64,000 nucleotides of DNA from Skermania piniformis. GTDB lineage: Bacteria > Actinomycetota > Actinomycetes > Mycobacteriales > Mycobacteriaceae. The notes under the pieces are model-generated. The model was not told where the DNA came from and did not search any database. It was given only the letters and a program-made list of their open reading frames with translations. Every line of letters begins with the position of its first letter. Within the stretch, counting starts at the first letter, position 1. Of the stretch, positions 39,638 through 52,295 are shown piece after piece. A program made the translations under genes and the position numbers. Where the stretch lies: contig NZ_CP079105.1 in assembly GCF_019285775.1 (NCBI RefSeq), forward strand, positions 1,054,001-1,118,000. Direction: 5' to 3'.

Positions 39638-39865
39638 CCCGGTGGCGGTCGTTTCCCGGCCGCTGGTTGCGGGGAACAATGCGCGTCGGGCCGGGGTTGT
39701 ACCGGTCGCCATGGTGGTGGCCGAATCGACGATTTCGAGGTGGTCAGCTGCTCTGGCATACTGATCGGCCTAGTCCGGTTCCGGTTCACGCCCGGTCCGC
39801 GGCGACTACCTGGGTAGGTATCGATCCGCGCAATGGCGACCCGGCGACCATGAAGAGAGGACACC

Positions 39866-40096
39866 ATGAAGGCAGGAATCCATCCCGAATACGTGCCGAC
39901 CACGGTCGTGTGCGGGTGCGGCAACACGTTCGAGACGCGGAGCACGAAGACCTCCGGACGAATCACCGTCGAGGTCTGTTCGCAGTGCCATCCGTTCTAC
40001 ACCGGCAAGCAGAAGATCTTGGATACCGGCGGCCGGGTCGCCCGCTTCGAGGCCCGATACGGCAAGCGTGCGGCGAAGAAGTCCGACGCCAAGTAG
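39866..40096 (+). CDS. rpmE: 50S ribosomal protein L31
   Basis: 76-residue zinc-type L31. The ligands are C16, C18 (VCGCGNTF) and C38, C41 ([13 protein letters not shown]). The C-terminus is Lys/Ala-rich. An AGAGAGGA ribosome site precedes ATG 39866. The presence of the cysteine motif makes this the zinc-replete paralogue. It lies between rho and prfA as in mycobacteria and is followed by a strong hairpin. Confidence 0.97.
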   Translation: MKAGIHPEYVPTTVVCGCGNTFETRSTKTSGRITVEVCSQCHPFYTGKQKILDTGGRVARFEARYGKRAAKKSDAK

Positions 40097-40102
40097 CCGC
40101 TC

Positions 40103-40142
40103 CGCCGACGCCCGGTTCCTGTTCAGGGGCCGGGCGTCGGCG
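40103..40142 (+). terminator. Hairpin terminator after rpmE
   Basis: A perfect 13-bp stem, CGCCGACGCCCGG / CCGGGCGTCGGCG, with a 14-base loop starts 6 bp after the rpmE stop. No T-run. It would separate rpmE from prfA. Confidence 0.7.
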
Positions 40143-40206
40143 CGTTCGGTGTGCTTCACCGAACCGTCGTAAACCCGACGTAGACGAAACCAGAGAGGTG
40201 TGCACG

Positions 40207-41286
40207 GTGGACGAGCAGTTCCGCGGCGGTGCCGTCGAGGACGTGCTGGCCGAGCACGCCGGGCTGGAACGGCAACTCGCCGACCCGGCGCTGCACGCGG
40301 ATCCGGCAGCCGCCCGGCGGGTCGGCAAACGATTCGCCGAACTTGCGCCGGTGATGACGACGTACGGCAAGTTGGTATCCGCCCGGGAAGATCTGGCGGC
40401 CGCCCGGGAGCTTGTCGTCGACGATCCGGCTTTCGCCGACGAGGTGGTCGAGCTGGAACGTCAGGTCGCCGAGCTGGACGCCGCGCTGACCGACCTGCTC
40501 GCGCCGCGCGATCCGCACGACGGAGAAGACGTGGTGCTCGAGGCCAAATCGGGGGAGGGCGGCGAAGAGTCCGCGCTGTTCGCCGCCGACCTGGTGCGGA
40601 TGTATGTCCGCTATGCGGAACGGCGTGGCTGGAAGGTCGAAATCCTCGACGCCACCCCGTCCGACCTCGGTGGCTACAAGGACGCGACCCTGTCGATCAA
40701 GAGCCGGGACGCGGTCCGGGACGGAGTGTGGTCGCGGCTGAAGTTCGAAGGGGGGGTGCACCGGGTCCAGCGGGTGCCGGTGACGGAGTCTCAAGGTCGG
40801 GTGCACACGTCTGCGGCCGGCGTGCTGATCTACCCCGAACCGGACGACACCGAGGTTGTCCAGATCGACGAGACCGACCTCCGAATCGACGTCTACCGGT
40901 CGTCCGGTAAAGGCGGCCAGGGGGTCAACACCACCGACTCGGCGGTCCGGATCACCCACCTGCCGACGGGGATCGTGGTGACCTGCCAGAACGAGCGGTC
41001 CCAGTTGCAGAACAAGGCGCGGGCCATGCAGGTGCTCGCCGCCAGACTGCAGGCGCTCGCCGACGAACAGGCCGAGGCCGATGCCGCGGCCGGGCGCGCC
41101 AGCCAGGTGAGAACCGTCGATCGGTCCGAACGCATTCGCACCTACAACTTTCCGGAGAACCGGATCACCGACCACCGGATCGGTTTCAAAGCGCACAATC
41201 TCGACGCCGTGTTGGGCGGTGAGCTGGATGCGTTGCTGGACGCGCTGGCAACCGCGGACAAACAAGCCCGGCTGGCCGCCGAGTGA
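40207..41286 (+). CDS. prfA: Peptide chain release factor 1
   Basis: Recognises UAA and UAG and triggers peptide release. 359 residues. The GGQ loop is [20 protein letters not shown] with G236-G237-Q238, followed by [16 protein letters not shown] chose GTG 40207 with AGAGAGG eight bases upstream; the longer open frame before it runs through rpmE antiphase. The stop overlaps prmC, which methylates this protein's Gln. Confidence 0.96.
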   Translation: MDEQFRGGAVEDVLAEHAGLERQLADPALHADPAAARRVGKRFAELAPVMTTYGKLVSAREDLAAARELVVDDPAFADEVVELERQVAELDAALTDLLAPRDPHDGEDVVLEAKSGEGGEESALFAADLVRMYVRYAERRGWKVEILDATPSDLGGYKDATLSIKSRDAVRDGVWSRLKFEGGVHRVQRVPVTESQGRVHTSAAGVLIYPEPDDTEVVQIDETDLRIDVYRSSGKGGQGVNTTDSAVRITHLPTGIVVTCQNERSQLQNKARAMQVLAARLQALADEQAEADAAAGRASQVRTVDRSERIRTYNFPENRITDHRIGFKAHNLDAVLGGELDALLDALATADKQARLAAE

Positions 41287-42158
41287 GTATCCGGGCGGAG
41301 CTCGCGGCGGCCACCACACGATTGCGGGCGGCCGGCGTGCCGACCCCGCGTGCCGATGCCGAATTGCTCGCGGCGCATCTGCTCGGGGTGCCGCGTACCC
41401 GGCTGGGCCTGCTGGACGCGCCGCCCGACGAGCTGTTCGCCGACTATCGCGCGCTGGTCGAGCAGCGCGCGCAACGAGTCCCGCTGCACTACGTGACCGG
41501 CATCGCGGGTTTCGGTCCGATCGAAGTCCAGGTCGGTCCGGGGGTTTTCGTGCCGCGCCCGGAGACCGAGGCGTTGCTGGAATGGGCGCTGGGTGCGCTG
41601 CCGACCGCCGGGTCGGCGCAGCCGGTACTGCTGGATCTGTGTACCGGGTCGGGTGCGCTGGCGCTGGCGCTGGCGCACGATCGCCCGGACGCGATAGTGC
41701 ACGCGATCGAGGCCGATCCGCGGGCGTTGGCCTGGGCCCGGCGCAATGCGATCGTCCGAGCGGATGCCGGAGACCGACCGATTGAGCTACGTCGCGTCGA
41801 TGTGACCGACCCCCGGGCGTTGGTCGAGCTGACCGGGCAGGTCGACCTGGTGGTCGCCAACCCGCCGTACGTTCCGGTCGGGGTGCCGATCGACCCCGAG
41901 GTAGCGCGCTACGAACCGCCCGGCGCAGTCTTCGCCGGCGCCGACGGACTCTCGGTGATCCGGCCGTTGATCGCCAACGTCACCCGGTGGCTGCGGCCGG
42001 GCGGTGCGGTCGCCGTCGAGCACGACGACGCGGGCCGTCCGGCCGTGCTCGAACTCTTCACCGCCACTCGGATGTTCGACGAGATCACCGCGCACTCCGA
42101 TCTGGCCGGACGGCCGCGGTTCGTTACCGCCCGACGGGCTGACAGGATGGAGGAGTGA
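41283..42158 (+). CDS. prmC: Release factor glutamine methyltransferase
   Basis: SAM-dependent N5-methylation of the GGQ glutamine of release factors. 291 residues. N-terminal helical domain, [19 protein letters not shown] loop [16 protein letters not shown], and NPPY at 193-196, which holds the substrate glutamine. The GTG overlaps the prfA stop and its own stop overlaps the Sua5 start (both GTGA). Confidence 0.96.
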   Translation: MSIRAELAAATTRLRAAGVPTPRADAELLAAHLLGVPRTRLGLLDAPPDELFADYRALVEQRAQRVPLHYVTGIAGFGPIEVQVGPGVFVPRPETEALLEWALGALPTAGSAQPVLLDLCTGSGALALALAHDRPDAIVHAIEADPRALAWARRNAIVRADAGDRPIELRRVDVTDPRALVELTGQVDLVVANPPYVPVGVPIDPEVARYEPPGAVFAGADGLSVIRPLIANVTRWLRPGGAVAVEHDDAGRPAVLELFTATRMFDEITAHSDLAGRPRFVTARRADRMEE

Positions 42159-42808
42159 GTACGGTCCACGATTGTCGGCAGCCGGATTCGCGGGCGGCCG
42201 GATTGGCCGCGGCGAGCGGCATGCTGCGGTCGGGTCGACTCGTCGTCCTGCCGACCGACACGCTCTACGGCCTGGCCGCGGATGCCTTCGATCCGGCGGC
42301 AGTCGCGGCTTTGTTGGCGGCGAAGCGGCGTGGCCGAGACATGCCCGTCCCGGTCCTCGTCGGTTCCTGGTACACCATCGACGGGCTCGCGGCGGGGGTA
42401 GGACCGCAGGCCCGGGCATTGATCCGGGCCTTCTGGCCGGGTGCGTTGAGCCTCGTCGTCGCGCAGGCCCCGTCGTTGGCCTGGGATCTCGGCGACACCC
42501 GAGGCACCGTCATGGTGCGGATGCCGCTGCATCCGGTCGCCCTGGAGCTGCTCCGGGAAGTCGGCCCGCTCGCGGTATCCAGTGCGAATGTGTCCGGCAA
42601 TCCGCCGCCGCGCACGGTGGCGGAAGCGCGTGCCCAGCTCGGTGAGTCGGCGGCCGTCTACCTCGACGGCGGACCGGCGATACACGCCGTGGCATCGACC
42701 ATCGTCGACCTCAGCGGAGATCGGCCGCGGGTGTTGCGGGTCGGCGCGGTGGCGACCGAGCAGGTCGCCGAGGTGCTCGGTGTCGATCCCGCGGAGTTGT
42801 CCGCGTGA
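42155..42808 (+). CDS. Sua5/YciO/YrdC family L-threonylcarbamoyladenylate synthase
   Basis: Makes threonylcarbamoyl-AMP from threonine, bicarbonate and ATP for t6A37 tRNA modification. 217 residues, a single YrdC domain without the Sua5 C-terminal domain. Seen: VVLPTDTLYGLAADAFD, AAKRRGRDMPVPVLVGS, FWPGALSLVV and SSANVSGNPPPRT. It is equivalent in position to M. tuberculosis Rv1301 and overlaps its neighbours by four bases. Confidence 0.94.
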   Translation: MSTVHDCRQPDSRAAGLAAASGMLRSGRLVVLPTDTLYGLAADAFDPAAVAALLAAKRRGRDMPVPVLVGSWYTIDGLAAGVGPQARALIRAFWPGALSLVVAQAPSLAWDLGDTRGTVMVRMPLHPVALELLREVGPLAVSSANVSGNPPPRTVAEARAQLGESAAVYLDGGPAIHAVASTIVDLSGDRPRVLRVGAVATEQVAEVLGVDPAELSA

Positions 42809-43950
42809 CCGTGCTCGCCCAGCCGAGCGCCGGCGCGGGAGTGCCGATCCGAGAGTTGCTTCTGGTCCTGTTCACCGCGGCGGTCGTCACCTTCTTGGCG
42901 ACCGGGGGAGTACGGGCGCTGGCCAACGCCTTCGGTGCGGTCGCGATTCCGCGCGCTCGCGACGTGCATACCCGGCCGATTCCGCGGATGGGCGGGGTGG
43001 GCATGTTCCTCGGGATGGTGGCCGCGCTGCTGTTTGCGCAGCAGCTGCCGGCGTTGCAGCGCGGTTTCGTCTACACCACCGACGTGCCCGCCGCGTTGTT
43101 CGCCGGGTTGATCATCGTCGCGGTCGGTGTGATCGATGACCGGTGGGGCCTCGACGCGCTGACCAAGTTCGTCGGTCAGGTGACCGCGGCCGGGGTCCTG
43201 GCCGTTATGGGCGTCAGCTGGTTCCTGGTGTACAACCCGTTCAGTGGCAGCACCGTGGTACTCGACCAGCTGCAGGCCGGCTTGGTCACCGTCGCCGTCA
43301 CCGTCGTGATGGTGAACGCGATGAACTTCGTCGACGGCTTGGACGGCCTCGCGGCCGGGCTGGGCTTGATCGCCGCGTCGGCGATCTTCATCTTCTCGCT
43401 CGGCTTGCTGCACGCACAGGGCGGGGACGTGAACACCTATCCGCCGGCACTGCTCGCCGCCGCGTTGGCCGGCGCCTGCCTGGGTTTCCTGCCGCACAAC
43501 TTCCATCCCGCGCGGATTTTCATGGGTGACTCCGGATCGATGCTGATCGGGCTGATGCTGGCTGCGATCTCGACCGGAGCGTCCGGCCGGATTCCCTTGC
43601 AGGGGTACGGTACCCGCGACATTCTCGGCTTGCTGTCGCCGCTGTTGCTGGTCGGTGCGGTGATGTTCGTGCCGGTGCTGGACATGCTGCTGGCGGTGAT
43701 CCGGCGGACCAGGGCCGGGGTAAGCCCGTTCAGTCCGGACAAGATGCACCTGCACCACCGGCTGCTGGAGATCGGGCACTCGCAGCGCCGGGTGGTGCTG
43801 CTGATCTATCTGTGGGTCGGCGTGCTGGCCTTCGGTGCCGTCGCAACGTCGTTGATCGATGTTCGGGTAGTCGTGTTGCTGGTGGCCGGCGGACTGGTTA
43901 CGGCGCTGGTCGCCACCGCGGTCCCGTCCTTACGCAGCGGCCCTGGTTGA
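42805..43950 (+). CDS. wecA: UDP-GlcNAc:undecaprenyl-phosphate (decaprenyl) GlcNAc-1-phosphate transferase
   Basis: Integral membrane enzyme that starts cell-wall linker synthesis for arabinogalactan. 381 residues, about 10-11 membrane segments. MraY/WecA motifs: GVIDDRWGLD near 110, NAMNFVDGLDGLAAG near 172-186, and the cytoplasmic His loop DKMHLHHRLLEIGHSQR near 313. It corresponds to Rv1302 (rfe/wecA). The GTG start overlaps the Sua5 stop. Confidence 0.94.
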   Translation: MTVLAQPSAGAGVPIRELLLVLFTAAVVTFLATGGVRALANAFGAVAIPRARDVHTRPIPRMGGVGMFLGMVAALLFAQQLPALQRGFVYTTDVPAALFAGLIIVAVGVIDDRWGLDALTKFVGQVTAAGVLAVMGVSWFLVYNPFSGSTVVLDQLQAGLVTVAVTVVMVNAMNFVDGLDGLAAGLGLIAASAIFIFSLGLLHAQGGDVNTYPPALLAAALAGACLGFLPHNFHPARIFMGDSGSMLIGLMLAAISTGASGRIPLQGYGTRDILGLLSPLLLVGAVMFVPVLDMLLAVIRRTRAGVSPFSPDKMHLHHRLLEIGHSQRRVVLLIYLWVGVLAFGAVATSLIDVRVVVLLVAGGLVTALVATAVPSLRSGPG

Positions 43951-43958
43951 GGACCGGC

Positions 43959-43987
43959 TTGTCCGTTTCCGGCTCTTCTACTACACT
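43959..43987 (+). promoter_or_regulatory. Candidate sigma-A promoter of the atp operon
   Basis: TTGTCC (43959-43964), a 17-bp spacer and TACACT (43982-43987) lie just after the wecA stop and about 120 bp before the first ribosome site of the atp operon. Confidence 0.5.
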
Positions 43988-44110
43988 GCGTCGTGGGCGC
44001 TGGTGCGACGTTGGTGATGTGATACGGTTTCGCTGCCTCGCACCTCGTGTGCCGGCCGGTTCGGCCTGCGTGGATCGCACGTCCGACGTAACGACCGACA
44101 AGGAGCTGTT

Positions 44111-44143
44111 GTGAGCGATGTCCTGTCCCGACGCCTTCGGTGA
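44111..44143 (+). CDS. Possible 10-codon leader ORF overlapping the AtpZ-like gene
   Basis: AAGGAG at 44100-44105 precedes GTG 44111. The frame reads VSDVLSRRLR and stops at TGA 44141-44143, overlapping the GTG start (44140) of the next gene. The best ribosome site of the region serves this frame, not the next gene. It may be a coupling leader peptide, or it may show that the gene start has been misplaced by an indel. Confidence 0.35.
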   Translation: MSDVLSRRLR

Positions 44144-44415
44144 TCGGAACCGCAGTGAGCAGCCCACCGGGGCCGGCCAGCGGTTTGCCACAGGAGCCAT
44201 CGAATCCGGGCTCGAGCGGCTCACCGAGCCCGAGGCAGTTGATCGGGTTCGGTGCCGGGATTGTAGGCTTCGTCGTATTCGGTCTTGTGGTCGGCTGGGC
44301 GGCCGATCGCGCTTTCGGCACGTCGCCGGTGCTGATCATGGTCGGGCTCGGACTCGGCGTGATCGGCGCGGTGTGGTCGATGATCACGCAGGTCCGGAAA
44401 TTTATGAAGGATTGA
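44140..44415 (+). CDS. AtpZ/AtpI-like small membrane protein
   Basis: 91 residues with a Pro/Ser-rich N-terminus and two membrane segments (LIGFGAGIVGFVVFGLVVGW and VLIMVGLGLGVIGAVWSMI) ending in a basic tail. Position at the head of the atp operon and the G-rich helix pattern fit the AtpZ family, thought to help Mg2+ supply or c-ring assembly. The start could be GTG 44140 or 44155. It is followed 14 bp later by the AtpI-like gene. Confidence 0.78.
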   Translation: MIGTAVSSPPGPASGLPQEPSNPGSSGSPSPRQLIGFGAGIVGFVVFGLVVGWAADRAFGTSPVLIMVGLGLGVIGAVWSMITQVRKFMKD

Positions 44416-44429
44416 GGTAGGGGCAGACG

Positions 44430-44864
44430 ATGACGATGCCGGCCGACCCGATGACGGGTCAGGATAGCAGCGAGGGCTTCGTCGTCCCCGCGCTGTCGGT
44501 CAGTCTCCGACTACCGGCAATTTTGGTCGCGGTCTTCGGTGTCCTTGCGCTGGCCGCCACCGGGGCGCTCGACCGGTTGCTGTTGGGCGTGTTCATCTGC
44601 CTCGGACTGCTGCTCGGTTTGGGGAACGCCAAGCTGATGCAGCATTCCGCCGTCGTCATCACCTCGGCCGATCATCCGAGCAAGGGAAAGATGGCGCTCT
44701 CCTCGGCCGCGCGGCTCGCGATCGTCACGGTGATCGCGCTCGCGCTGGCGTTCCTGTTGAAGCCGAACGGGATCGGAGTGTTCTTCGGTCTTGCACTGTT
44801 CCAGGTGATTCTCGTGCTCAACACCACCCTGCCCGCACTGAAAGGACTTCGCGAGCAGTCATGA
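44430..44864 (+). CDS. AtpI-like ATP synthase operon membrane protein
   Basis: A 144-residue protein with four predicted helices, in the place of M. tuberculosis Rv1303. AtpI-type proteins assist assembly of the c-ring. The segment [21 protein letters not shown] between helices 2 and 3 is polar and probably cytoplasmic. The stop overlaps atpB (ATGA). Confidence 0.85.
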   Translation: MTMPADPMTGQDSSEGFVVPALSVSLRLPAILVAVFGVLALAATGALDRLLLGVFICLGLLLGLGNAKLMQHSAVVITSADHPSKGKMALSSAARLAIVTVIALALAFLLKPNGIGVFFGLALFQVILVLNTTLPALKGLREQS

Positions 44865-45628
44865 GCGATCGACTTGCACAGACCAGCGTCCTGGCCGAAT
44901 CCGGCATCGAGGTCGGCCATCATGCGCCGATATGGCATTTCGCCGGAATGACGTTCAACGGCGATACGATCATCGCTACGTTGATCTCGGCCGCGATCGT
45001 CATCGGCCTCGCATTCTTCCTCCGGGCGAAGGTCACCTCGACCGGCGTGCCCGGTGGGGTGCAGCTTTTTTTCGAGGCGATCACCATCCAGATGCGGGCG
45101 CAGATCGAAAGTGCGATCGGTATGCGGATCGCGCCGTTCGTGTTGCCGCTGGCGGTCACCCTGTTCGTATTCATTCTGGCCTCGAACTGGCTCGCCGTAC
45201 TCCCGGTGCAGTACGGCACCGAGACCGGTACCAGTGAGCTGCTCAAGCCTCCTGCGGCCGACGTCAACTTCGTCTATGCGCTGGCCTTGTTCGTCTTCAT
45301 CGCCTACCAGGCTGCCGGTATTCGGCGGCGTGGCCCGATCCAGCACGTCAAGCGGTTGGTCAAGGGTCATGCGGTCGGGCTCGCCCCGATCAACATCATC
45401 GAGGAGCTGGCCAAGCCGATCTCGCTGTCGTTGCGACTGTTCGGCAACATGTTCGCCGGCGGTGTGATGATATCGGTGATCGCGCTGTTCCCGGCCTACA
45501 TCCTGTGGGCACCGAACGCCATCTGGAAGATGTTCGACTTGTTCGTCGGGCTGATCCAGGCGTTCATCTTCGCGCTACTGACCATTCTCTATTTCGGCCA
45601 GGCCATGGAACTCGAAGACGAACACTGA
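44861..45628 (+). CDS. atpB: ATP synthase subunit a
   Basis: Proton half-channel of Fo, 255 residues. The essential Arg is R192 in [13 protein letters not shown]; the C-terminal helix has [21 protein letters not shown]. Five or six membrane helices. Start ATG 44861 overlaps the AtpI-like gene. Confidence 0.97.
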   Translation: MSDRLAQTSVLAESGIEVGHHAPIWHFAGMTFNGDTIIATLISAAIVIGLAFFLRAKVTSTGVPGGVQLFFEAITIQMRAQIESAIGMRIAPFVLPLAVTLFVFILASNWLAVLPVQYGTETGTSELLKPPAADVNFVYALALFVFIAYQAAGIRRRGPIQHVKRLVKGHAVGLAPINIIEELAKPISLSLRLFGNMFAGGVMISVIALFPAYILWAPNAIWKMFDLFVGLIQAFIFALLTILYFGQAMELEDEH

Positions 45629-45928
<300 letters not shown>

Positions 45929-45938
45929 TTCCGCTTCG

Positions 45939-46454
45939 ATGAACGAGCAGGTGCTGGCCGAGGGAGACAATTTCCTTCTGCCCAACGGGACGTTCTTCGT
46001 CGAGTTGGCGATCTTCCTCGTGGTGTTCTGGGTGATCTGGAAGTTCGTCGTGCCGTCGATCCGAGAGGTGCTCGAGGCGCGGGAGCGGATGGTATCGCAG
46101 ACGGCTGCGGACAACCAGGCCGCGACGCGGGCGTTCGCGGACGCCGAGGTGAGTTACCGCGAGGAGCTGGCTACGGCGCGATCGGCAGCGGGCAAGATTC
46201 GCGATGACGCGCGGTCGGTCGGTCAGCGCCAGCTCGAGGTAAAGCGGGAGCAGGCGCGGAAAGAAGCCGAATCGGCGCAGCAGTTGGTTGCCGCCGAGCT
46301 CGAGCGTGAGAGTGTTCAGGTAGCTGCCGAACTGCAGCAGCATGTCGGTCCGCTGTCGGACACGTTGGCGAATCGAGTGCTCGGTGTCGACGATTCCGGA
46401 ATACCGGCCGGGGCGACGCGCTATGCAGACCGGGTAGGACGAGGGACCGGGTAG
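45939..46454 (+). CDS. atpF: ATP synthase subunit b
   Basis: Peripheral-stalk subunit, 171 residues. One N-terminal membrane helix (FFVELAIFLVVFWVIWKFVV) then a long charged coiled coil. The last residues (VGRGTG) come from a 17-bp tandem duplication that moved the stop codon; without it the protein would end VGRG. ATG 45939 lies 10 bp after atpE. Confidence 0.94.
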   Translation: MNEQVLAEGDNFLLPNGTFFVELAIFLVVFWVIWKFVVPSIREVLEARERMVSQTAADNQAATRAFADAEVSYREELATARSAAGKIRDDARSVGQRQLEVKREQARKEAESAQQLVAAELERESVQVAAELQQHVGPLSDTLANRVLGVDDSGIPAGATRYADRVGRGTG

Positions 46455-46461
46455 GACGAGG
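46428..46461 (+). repeat. 17-bp perfect tandem duplication at the atpF-atpH junction
   Basis: GACCGGGTAGGACGAGG occurs twice without a gap (46428-46444, 46445-46461). The atpF stop TAG lies in the second copy. The duplication also repeats the GGACGAGG that serves as ribosome site for the next gene. Confidence 0.9.
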
Positions 46462-46470
46462 ATAGGTGCG

Positions 46471-46989
46471 ATGAGTATCTTCATCGGTCAGCTGGTCGGC
46501 TTCGCGCTGATCGCGTTCGTCATTTGGCGATACGTGGTGCCGCTGGTGCGCGAAATGATGCACAAGCAGCAAAGTGCTGTGCGGGACCAGATTACGGAAG
46601 CCAAGGCCGCCGCAGAGCGGCGTGCCGAAGCCGAGCGGGCCCACGACAATGCGGTCGAGCAGGCACGGGTCGAAGCGGCCAAGATCCGTGAGGATTCGCG
46701 GGCCGACGCCCAGCGGATCACCGAGCAGTTGCAGCTGCAGGCGGACGCCGAGGCGAACCGCATCCGACAGCAGAGCACCGAGCAGGCCGGCCTGCAGCGG
46801 CAGCAGGCCGTTCGTCAGTTGCGTACCGATCTCGGTACGGCGGCCGCAGAACAGGCGCAGGAAAAGGTGCGTAGTCGACTCGCCGAGCCCGACGAGAAGT
46901 CGCGCACGGTCGAGCGGCTACTCGACCGGCTCGAAGCGATGGCGGCCAAGGAGAAGGACGACCCCAACGCCAACAAGGGAGCGCTGTGA
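46471..46989 (+). CDS. ATP synthase second b-type subunit (b' half of the mycobacterial b-delta protein)
   Basis: 172 residues that match only the N-terminal half of the mycobacterial AtpH b-delta fusion: one membrane helix (FIGQLVGFALIAFVIWRYVVPL) and a coiled coil ending LLDRLEAMAAKEKDDPNANK. The frame stops at TGA 46987-46989 exactly where the fusion would continue into delta. The next gene starts within the stop (GTGATGG). Together the two encode about 452 residues, close to the 446 of Rv1307. The peripheral stalk here is thus b, b' and a separate delta. Confidence 0.9.
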   Translation: MSIFIGQLVGFALIAFVIWRYVVPLVREMMHKQQSAVRDQITEAKAAAERRAEAERAHDNAVEQARVEAAKIREDSRADAQRITEQLQLQADAEANRIRQQSTEQAGLQRQQAVRQLRTDLGTAAAEQAQEKVRSRLAEPDEKSRTVERLLDRLEAMAAKEKDDPNANKGAL

Positions 46990-47831
46990 TGGCCGGGAAC
47001 GTGGGCCTCGAGTCGTTGAAAGCGGCGAGCCGCGAGGCGGCGATCGCCGTACAGGACGTCTTCGAGACCCAAGTCGCCGGTTTGGCCGACGCGGGTGTCG
47101 CGACGTTGTCCGACGAGCTCGCCGCGGTGACCGATCTGCTCGGTCGTGAGGTCACGTTGCGCCGGGTCTTGGCTGCTCGCTCCGACGACCCGGCCGCGAA
47201 GCAGGCGATGCTGGACCGGCTGTTCGCCGGGAAGATCGGCGAACCGGCGCTGTCGGTACTGCGCGGTGCCGCCGAGCAGCGCTGGTCGGCCAGCCGGGAC
47301 ATGGTCGGCACGTTGGCGCAGCAGGCCCGGATCGGGGTGCTCATCCAGGCCGAGCGGGCCGACCAGCTCGACGATGTCGAGGACGAGTTGTTCCGCGTAG
47401 GTCGGGTCTTGGACGCCTACCCGCGCCTGGCCGCGCTCCTGGGCGACCGCAAGCGGCCCACGGCGGGCCGGCTCGGTCTGCTCGACGACGTCTTCGCCGG
47501 GCGGGTAAGCCGATACACCACGTCCCTACTGCAGCAGGAGGTGCGCCGGTCCGCCGGTGATATCACCGGCGCGGTCGCTGCGCTGGCCGATCTTGCAGCC
47601 GCCCGGCGCAGCCAGTCGGTAGCGCATGTCGTGGCCGCCGCACCACTGGTCGGCGACCAACAACGGCGGCTGGAGAGCGTGTTGTCCCGGATCTACGGCC
47701 GGACCATCACGGTCCAGTTGGAGATCGATCCCGATGTCCTCGGCGGCCTGCGGATAACGGTCGGCGACGAGGTCGTCGACGGCACCATCGCGTCGCGCCT
47801 CGCGGATGCGTCCGCCCACCTACCGCACTAG
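46986..47831 (+). CDS. atpH: ATP synthase subunit delta (separate gene)
   Basis: 281 residues from GTG 46986 (ATG 46989 is an equal alternative). It is longer than the ~180 of stand-alone delta because it keeps the linker region of the fused form ([20 protein letters not shown]) before the OSCP/delta domain. The C-terminal delta signature is [35 protein letters not shown]. Overlap with the b' gene implies coupled translation. Confidence 0.92.
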   Translation: MMAGNVGLESLKAASREAAIAVQDVFETQVAGLADAGVATLSDELAAVTDLLGREVTLRRVLAARSDDPAAKQAMLDRLFAGKIGEPALSVLRGAAEQRWSASRDMVGTLAQQARIGVLIQAERADQLDDVEDELFRVGRVLDAYPRLAALLGDRKRPTAGRLGLLDDVFAGRVSRYTTSLLQQEVRRSAGDITGAVAALADLAAARRSQSVAHVVAAAPLVGDQQRRLESVLSRIYGRTITVQLEIDPDVLGGLRITVGDEVVDGTIASRLADASAHLPH

Positions 47832-47863
47832 TCCCCCCGATCGAAAGCAGGAAATCGATAGCC

Positions 47864-49513
47864 ATGGCCGAGTTGACGATCTCACCCGACGAGATTCACG
47901 GCGCAATCGAATCGTATGTGTCCTCGTTCTCGTCCGAGACCAACCGGGAAGAGATCGGCATCGTCGCCGATACCGGTGACGGCATCGCCCATGTGGAGGG
48001 CCTGCCCTCGGCGATGACCCAGGAACTGCTCGAGTTCGAGGGTGGGGTGCTCGGCGTGGCGCTGAACCTGGACGAGGGCAGTATCGGCGCGGTCATCCTC
48101 GGTGAGTACGAGCATATCGAGGAGGGGCAGCAGGTCCGGCGGACCGGCGAGGTGCTTTCGGTGCCGGTCGGCGATGCCTTCCTGGGCCGGGTGGTCGATC
48201 CGTTGGGCAAGCCGATCGACGGCCTGGGCGACATCGAGCCGGAGACCCGGCGTGCGCTGGAGCTGCAGGCGCCGTCGGTGGTCCAGCGACAGAGCGTCGC
48301 GCAGCCGCTGCAGACCGGGATCAAGGCGATCGATGCGATGACCCCGATCGGCCGGGGCCAGCGTCAGCTGATCATCGGTGACCGCAAGACCGGCAAGACC
48401 GCCGTCTGCGTCGACACCATCCTGAACCAGAAAGAAGCCTGGGCGACCGGCGACCCGGCGCAGCAAGTGCGCTGCGTGTATGTCGCGGTCGGACAGAAGG
48501 GTTCGACCATCGCCGGCGTGCGGCAGGCGCTCGACGACGCCGGCGCGCTGGAGTACACCACGATCGTCGCCGCACCGGCCTCGGATTCGGCCGGCTTCAA
48601 GTGGCTCGCGCCGTATACCGGGTCGGCGATCGGCCAGCACTGGATGTACGACGGCAAGCACGTGCTGATCGTGTTCGACGATCTGACCAAGCAGGCCGAG
48701 GCGTACCGGGCGATCTCGCTGCTGTTGCGCCGCCCGCCGGGCCGCGAAGCCTATCCCGGCGACGTGTTCTACCTGCACTCGCGTCTGCTGGAGCGCTGCG
48801 CGAAGCTCTCCGACGAGCTCGGCGCCGGCTCGATGACCGGGCTGCCGATCATCGAGACCAAGGCCAACGACATCTCGGCCTACATCCCGACCAACGTCAT
48901 CTCGATCACCGACGGTCAGTGCTTCCTGGAGACCGACCTGTTCAACCAGGGCGTGCGGCCGGCGATCAACGTCGGCGTCTCGGTATCGCGGGTCGGCGGC
49001 GCGGCACAGATCAAGGCGATGAAGGAAGTTGCGGGTTCGTTGCGGCTGGAGTTGTCCCAGTACCGCGAGCTGGAAGCGTTCGCAGCGTTCGCCTCCGACC
49101 TGGACGCAGCGTCCAAAGCGCAGCTGGAACGCGGCGCCCGGTTGGTCGAGCTGCTCAAGCAGCCGCAGTACACGCCGTACCCGGTCGAGGAGCAGGTCGT
49201 GGCGATCTACCTCGGCACGGGTGGACACCTGGATTCGGTGCCGGTGGCCGACGTGATCCGGTTCGAGACCGAGTTCCTGGAAGCCATGCGGTCCCGGCAC
49301 TCGGACATCTTGGCCACCATTCGAGACTCGAAGAAACTCGACGACGACACCTCGGAGTCGCTGGACTCGGCGATCGCCGACTTCAAGAAGAGTTTCGCCG
49401 CCTCCGACGGTGGCTCGGTGACCGCAGACGACAACGCCGGCGTCGAGGCGCTGGACGACGAGGAAGCCGAGTCGGTCAAGGTTCGCCGGTCGGCTCCGTC
49501 GCTGAAGAAGTAG
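47864..49513 (+). CDS. atpA: ATP synthase subunit alpha
   Basis: Non-catalytic nucleotide-binding F1 subunit, 549 residues. P-loop GDRKTGKT at 172-179, signature [17 protein letters not shown]. The acidic, Ser-rich C-terminal extension (about 515-549) is the type known in mycobacteria, where it suppresses ATP hydrolysis. ATG 47864 follows GAAAGCAGGAA. Confidence 0.98.
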   Translation: MAELTISPDEIHGAIESYVSSFSSETNREEIGIVADTGDGIAHVEGLPSAMTQELLEFEGGVLGVALNLDEGSIGAVILGEYEHIEEGQQVRRTGEVLSVPVGDAFLGRVVDPLGKPIDGLGDIEPETRRALELQAPSVVQRQSVAQPLQTGIKAIDAMTPIGRGQRQLIIGDRKTGKTAVCVDTILNQKEAWATGDPAQQVRCVYVAVGQKGSTIAGVRQALDDAGALEYTTIVAAPASDSAGFKWLAPYTGSAIGQHWMYDGKHVLIVFDDLTKQAEAYRAISLLLRRPPGREAYPGDVFYLHSRLLERCAKLSDELGAGSMTGLPIIETKANDISAYIPTNVISITDGQCFLETDLFNQGVRPAINVGVSVSRVGGAAQIKAMKEVAGSLRLELSQYRELEAFAAFASDLDAASKAQLERGARLVELLKQPQYTPYPVEEQVVAIYLGTGGHLDSVPVADVIRFETEFLEAMRSRHSDILATIRDSKKLDDDTSESLDSAIADFKKSFAASDGGSVTADDNAGVEALDDEEAESVKVRRSAPSLKK

Positions 49514-49525
49514 GGACGTCGGCGG

Positions 49526-51907
<2,382 letters not shown>

Positions 51908-51908
<1 letters not shown>

Positions 51909-52273
51909 TGGCGGAGATGACGGTCGAGTTGGTGGCCGTCGAGCGGCGGGTGTGGTCGGGGGAGGCGACGTTCGTTTTCGCTCGGACCACGGTCGGTGAG
52001 ATCGGGATCTTGCCGCACCACATTCCGCTGATGGCTCAGCTCGTCGCCGATGCTCCGGTGCGCATCGACACGGCGGACGGTGAGGAGCTGATCTTCGCGG
52101 TGGACGGTGGTTTCCTGGCGATCGCCGAGAACGGTGTGACGATCCTCGCCGAAGCGGCGGAAGCGGCAGCCGATATCGACGCCGAACAGGCCGAGCGCGA
52201 CGCCGCGTCGGACGACGAACGGGTGAGTGCGCGCGGTCGGGCACGGCTGCGCGCACTCGGCCGATCCGGCTAG
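51908..52273 (+). CDS. atpC: ATP synthase subunit epsilon
   Basis: 121 residues: N-terminal beta-sandwich ([38 protein letters not shown]) and a short Ala/Glu/Asp-rich C-terminal helical part. The short C-terminus is like that of mycobacterial epsilon. The ATG starts on the last base of the atpD stop. Confidence 0.96.
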
Positions 52274-52295
52274 CGGCAGGAGGAGGCGAGTCGCG

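Noticed and set aside
46986-46989. Programmed ribosomal frameshift joining the b' and delta genes
   Set aside because: No slippery heptamer or downstream structure is evident at the junction. Ordinary stop-start coupling explains it, though it is left open as a test.
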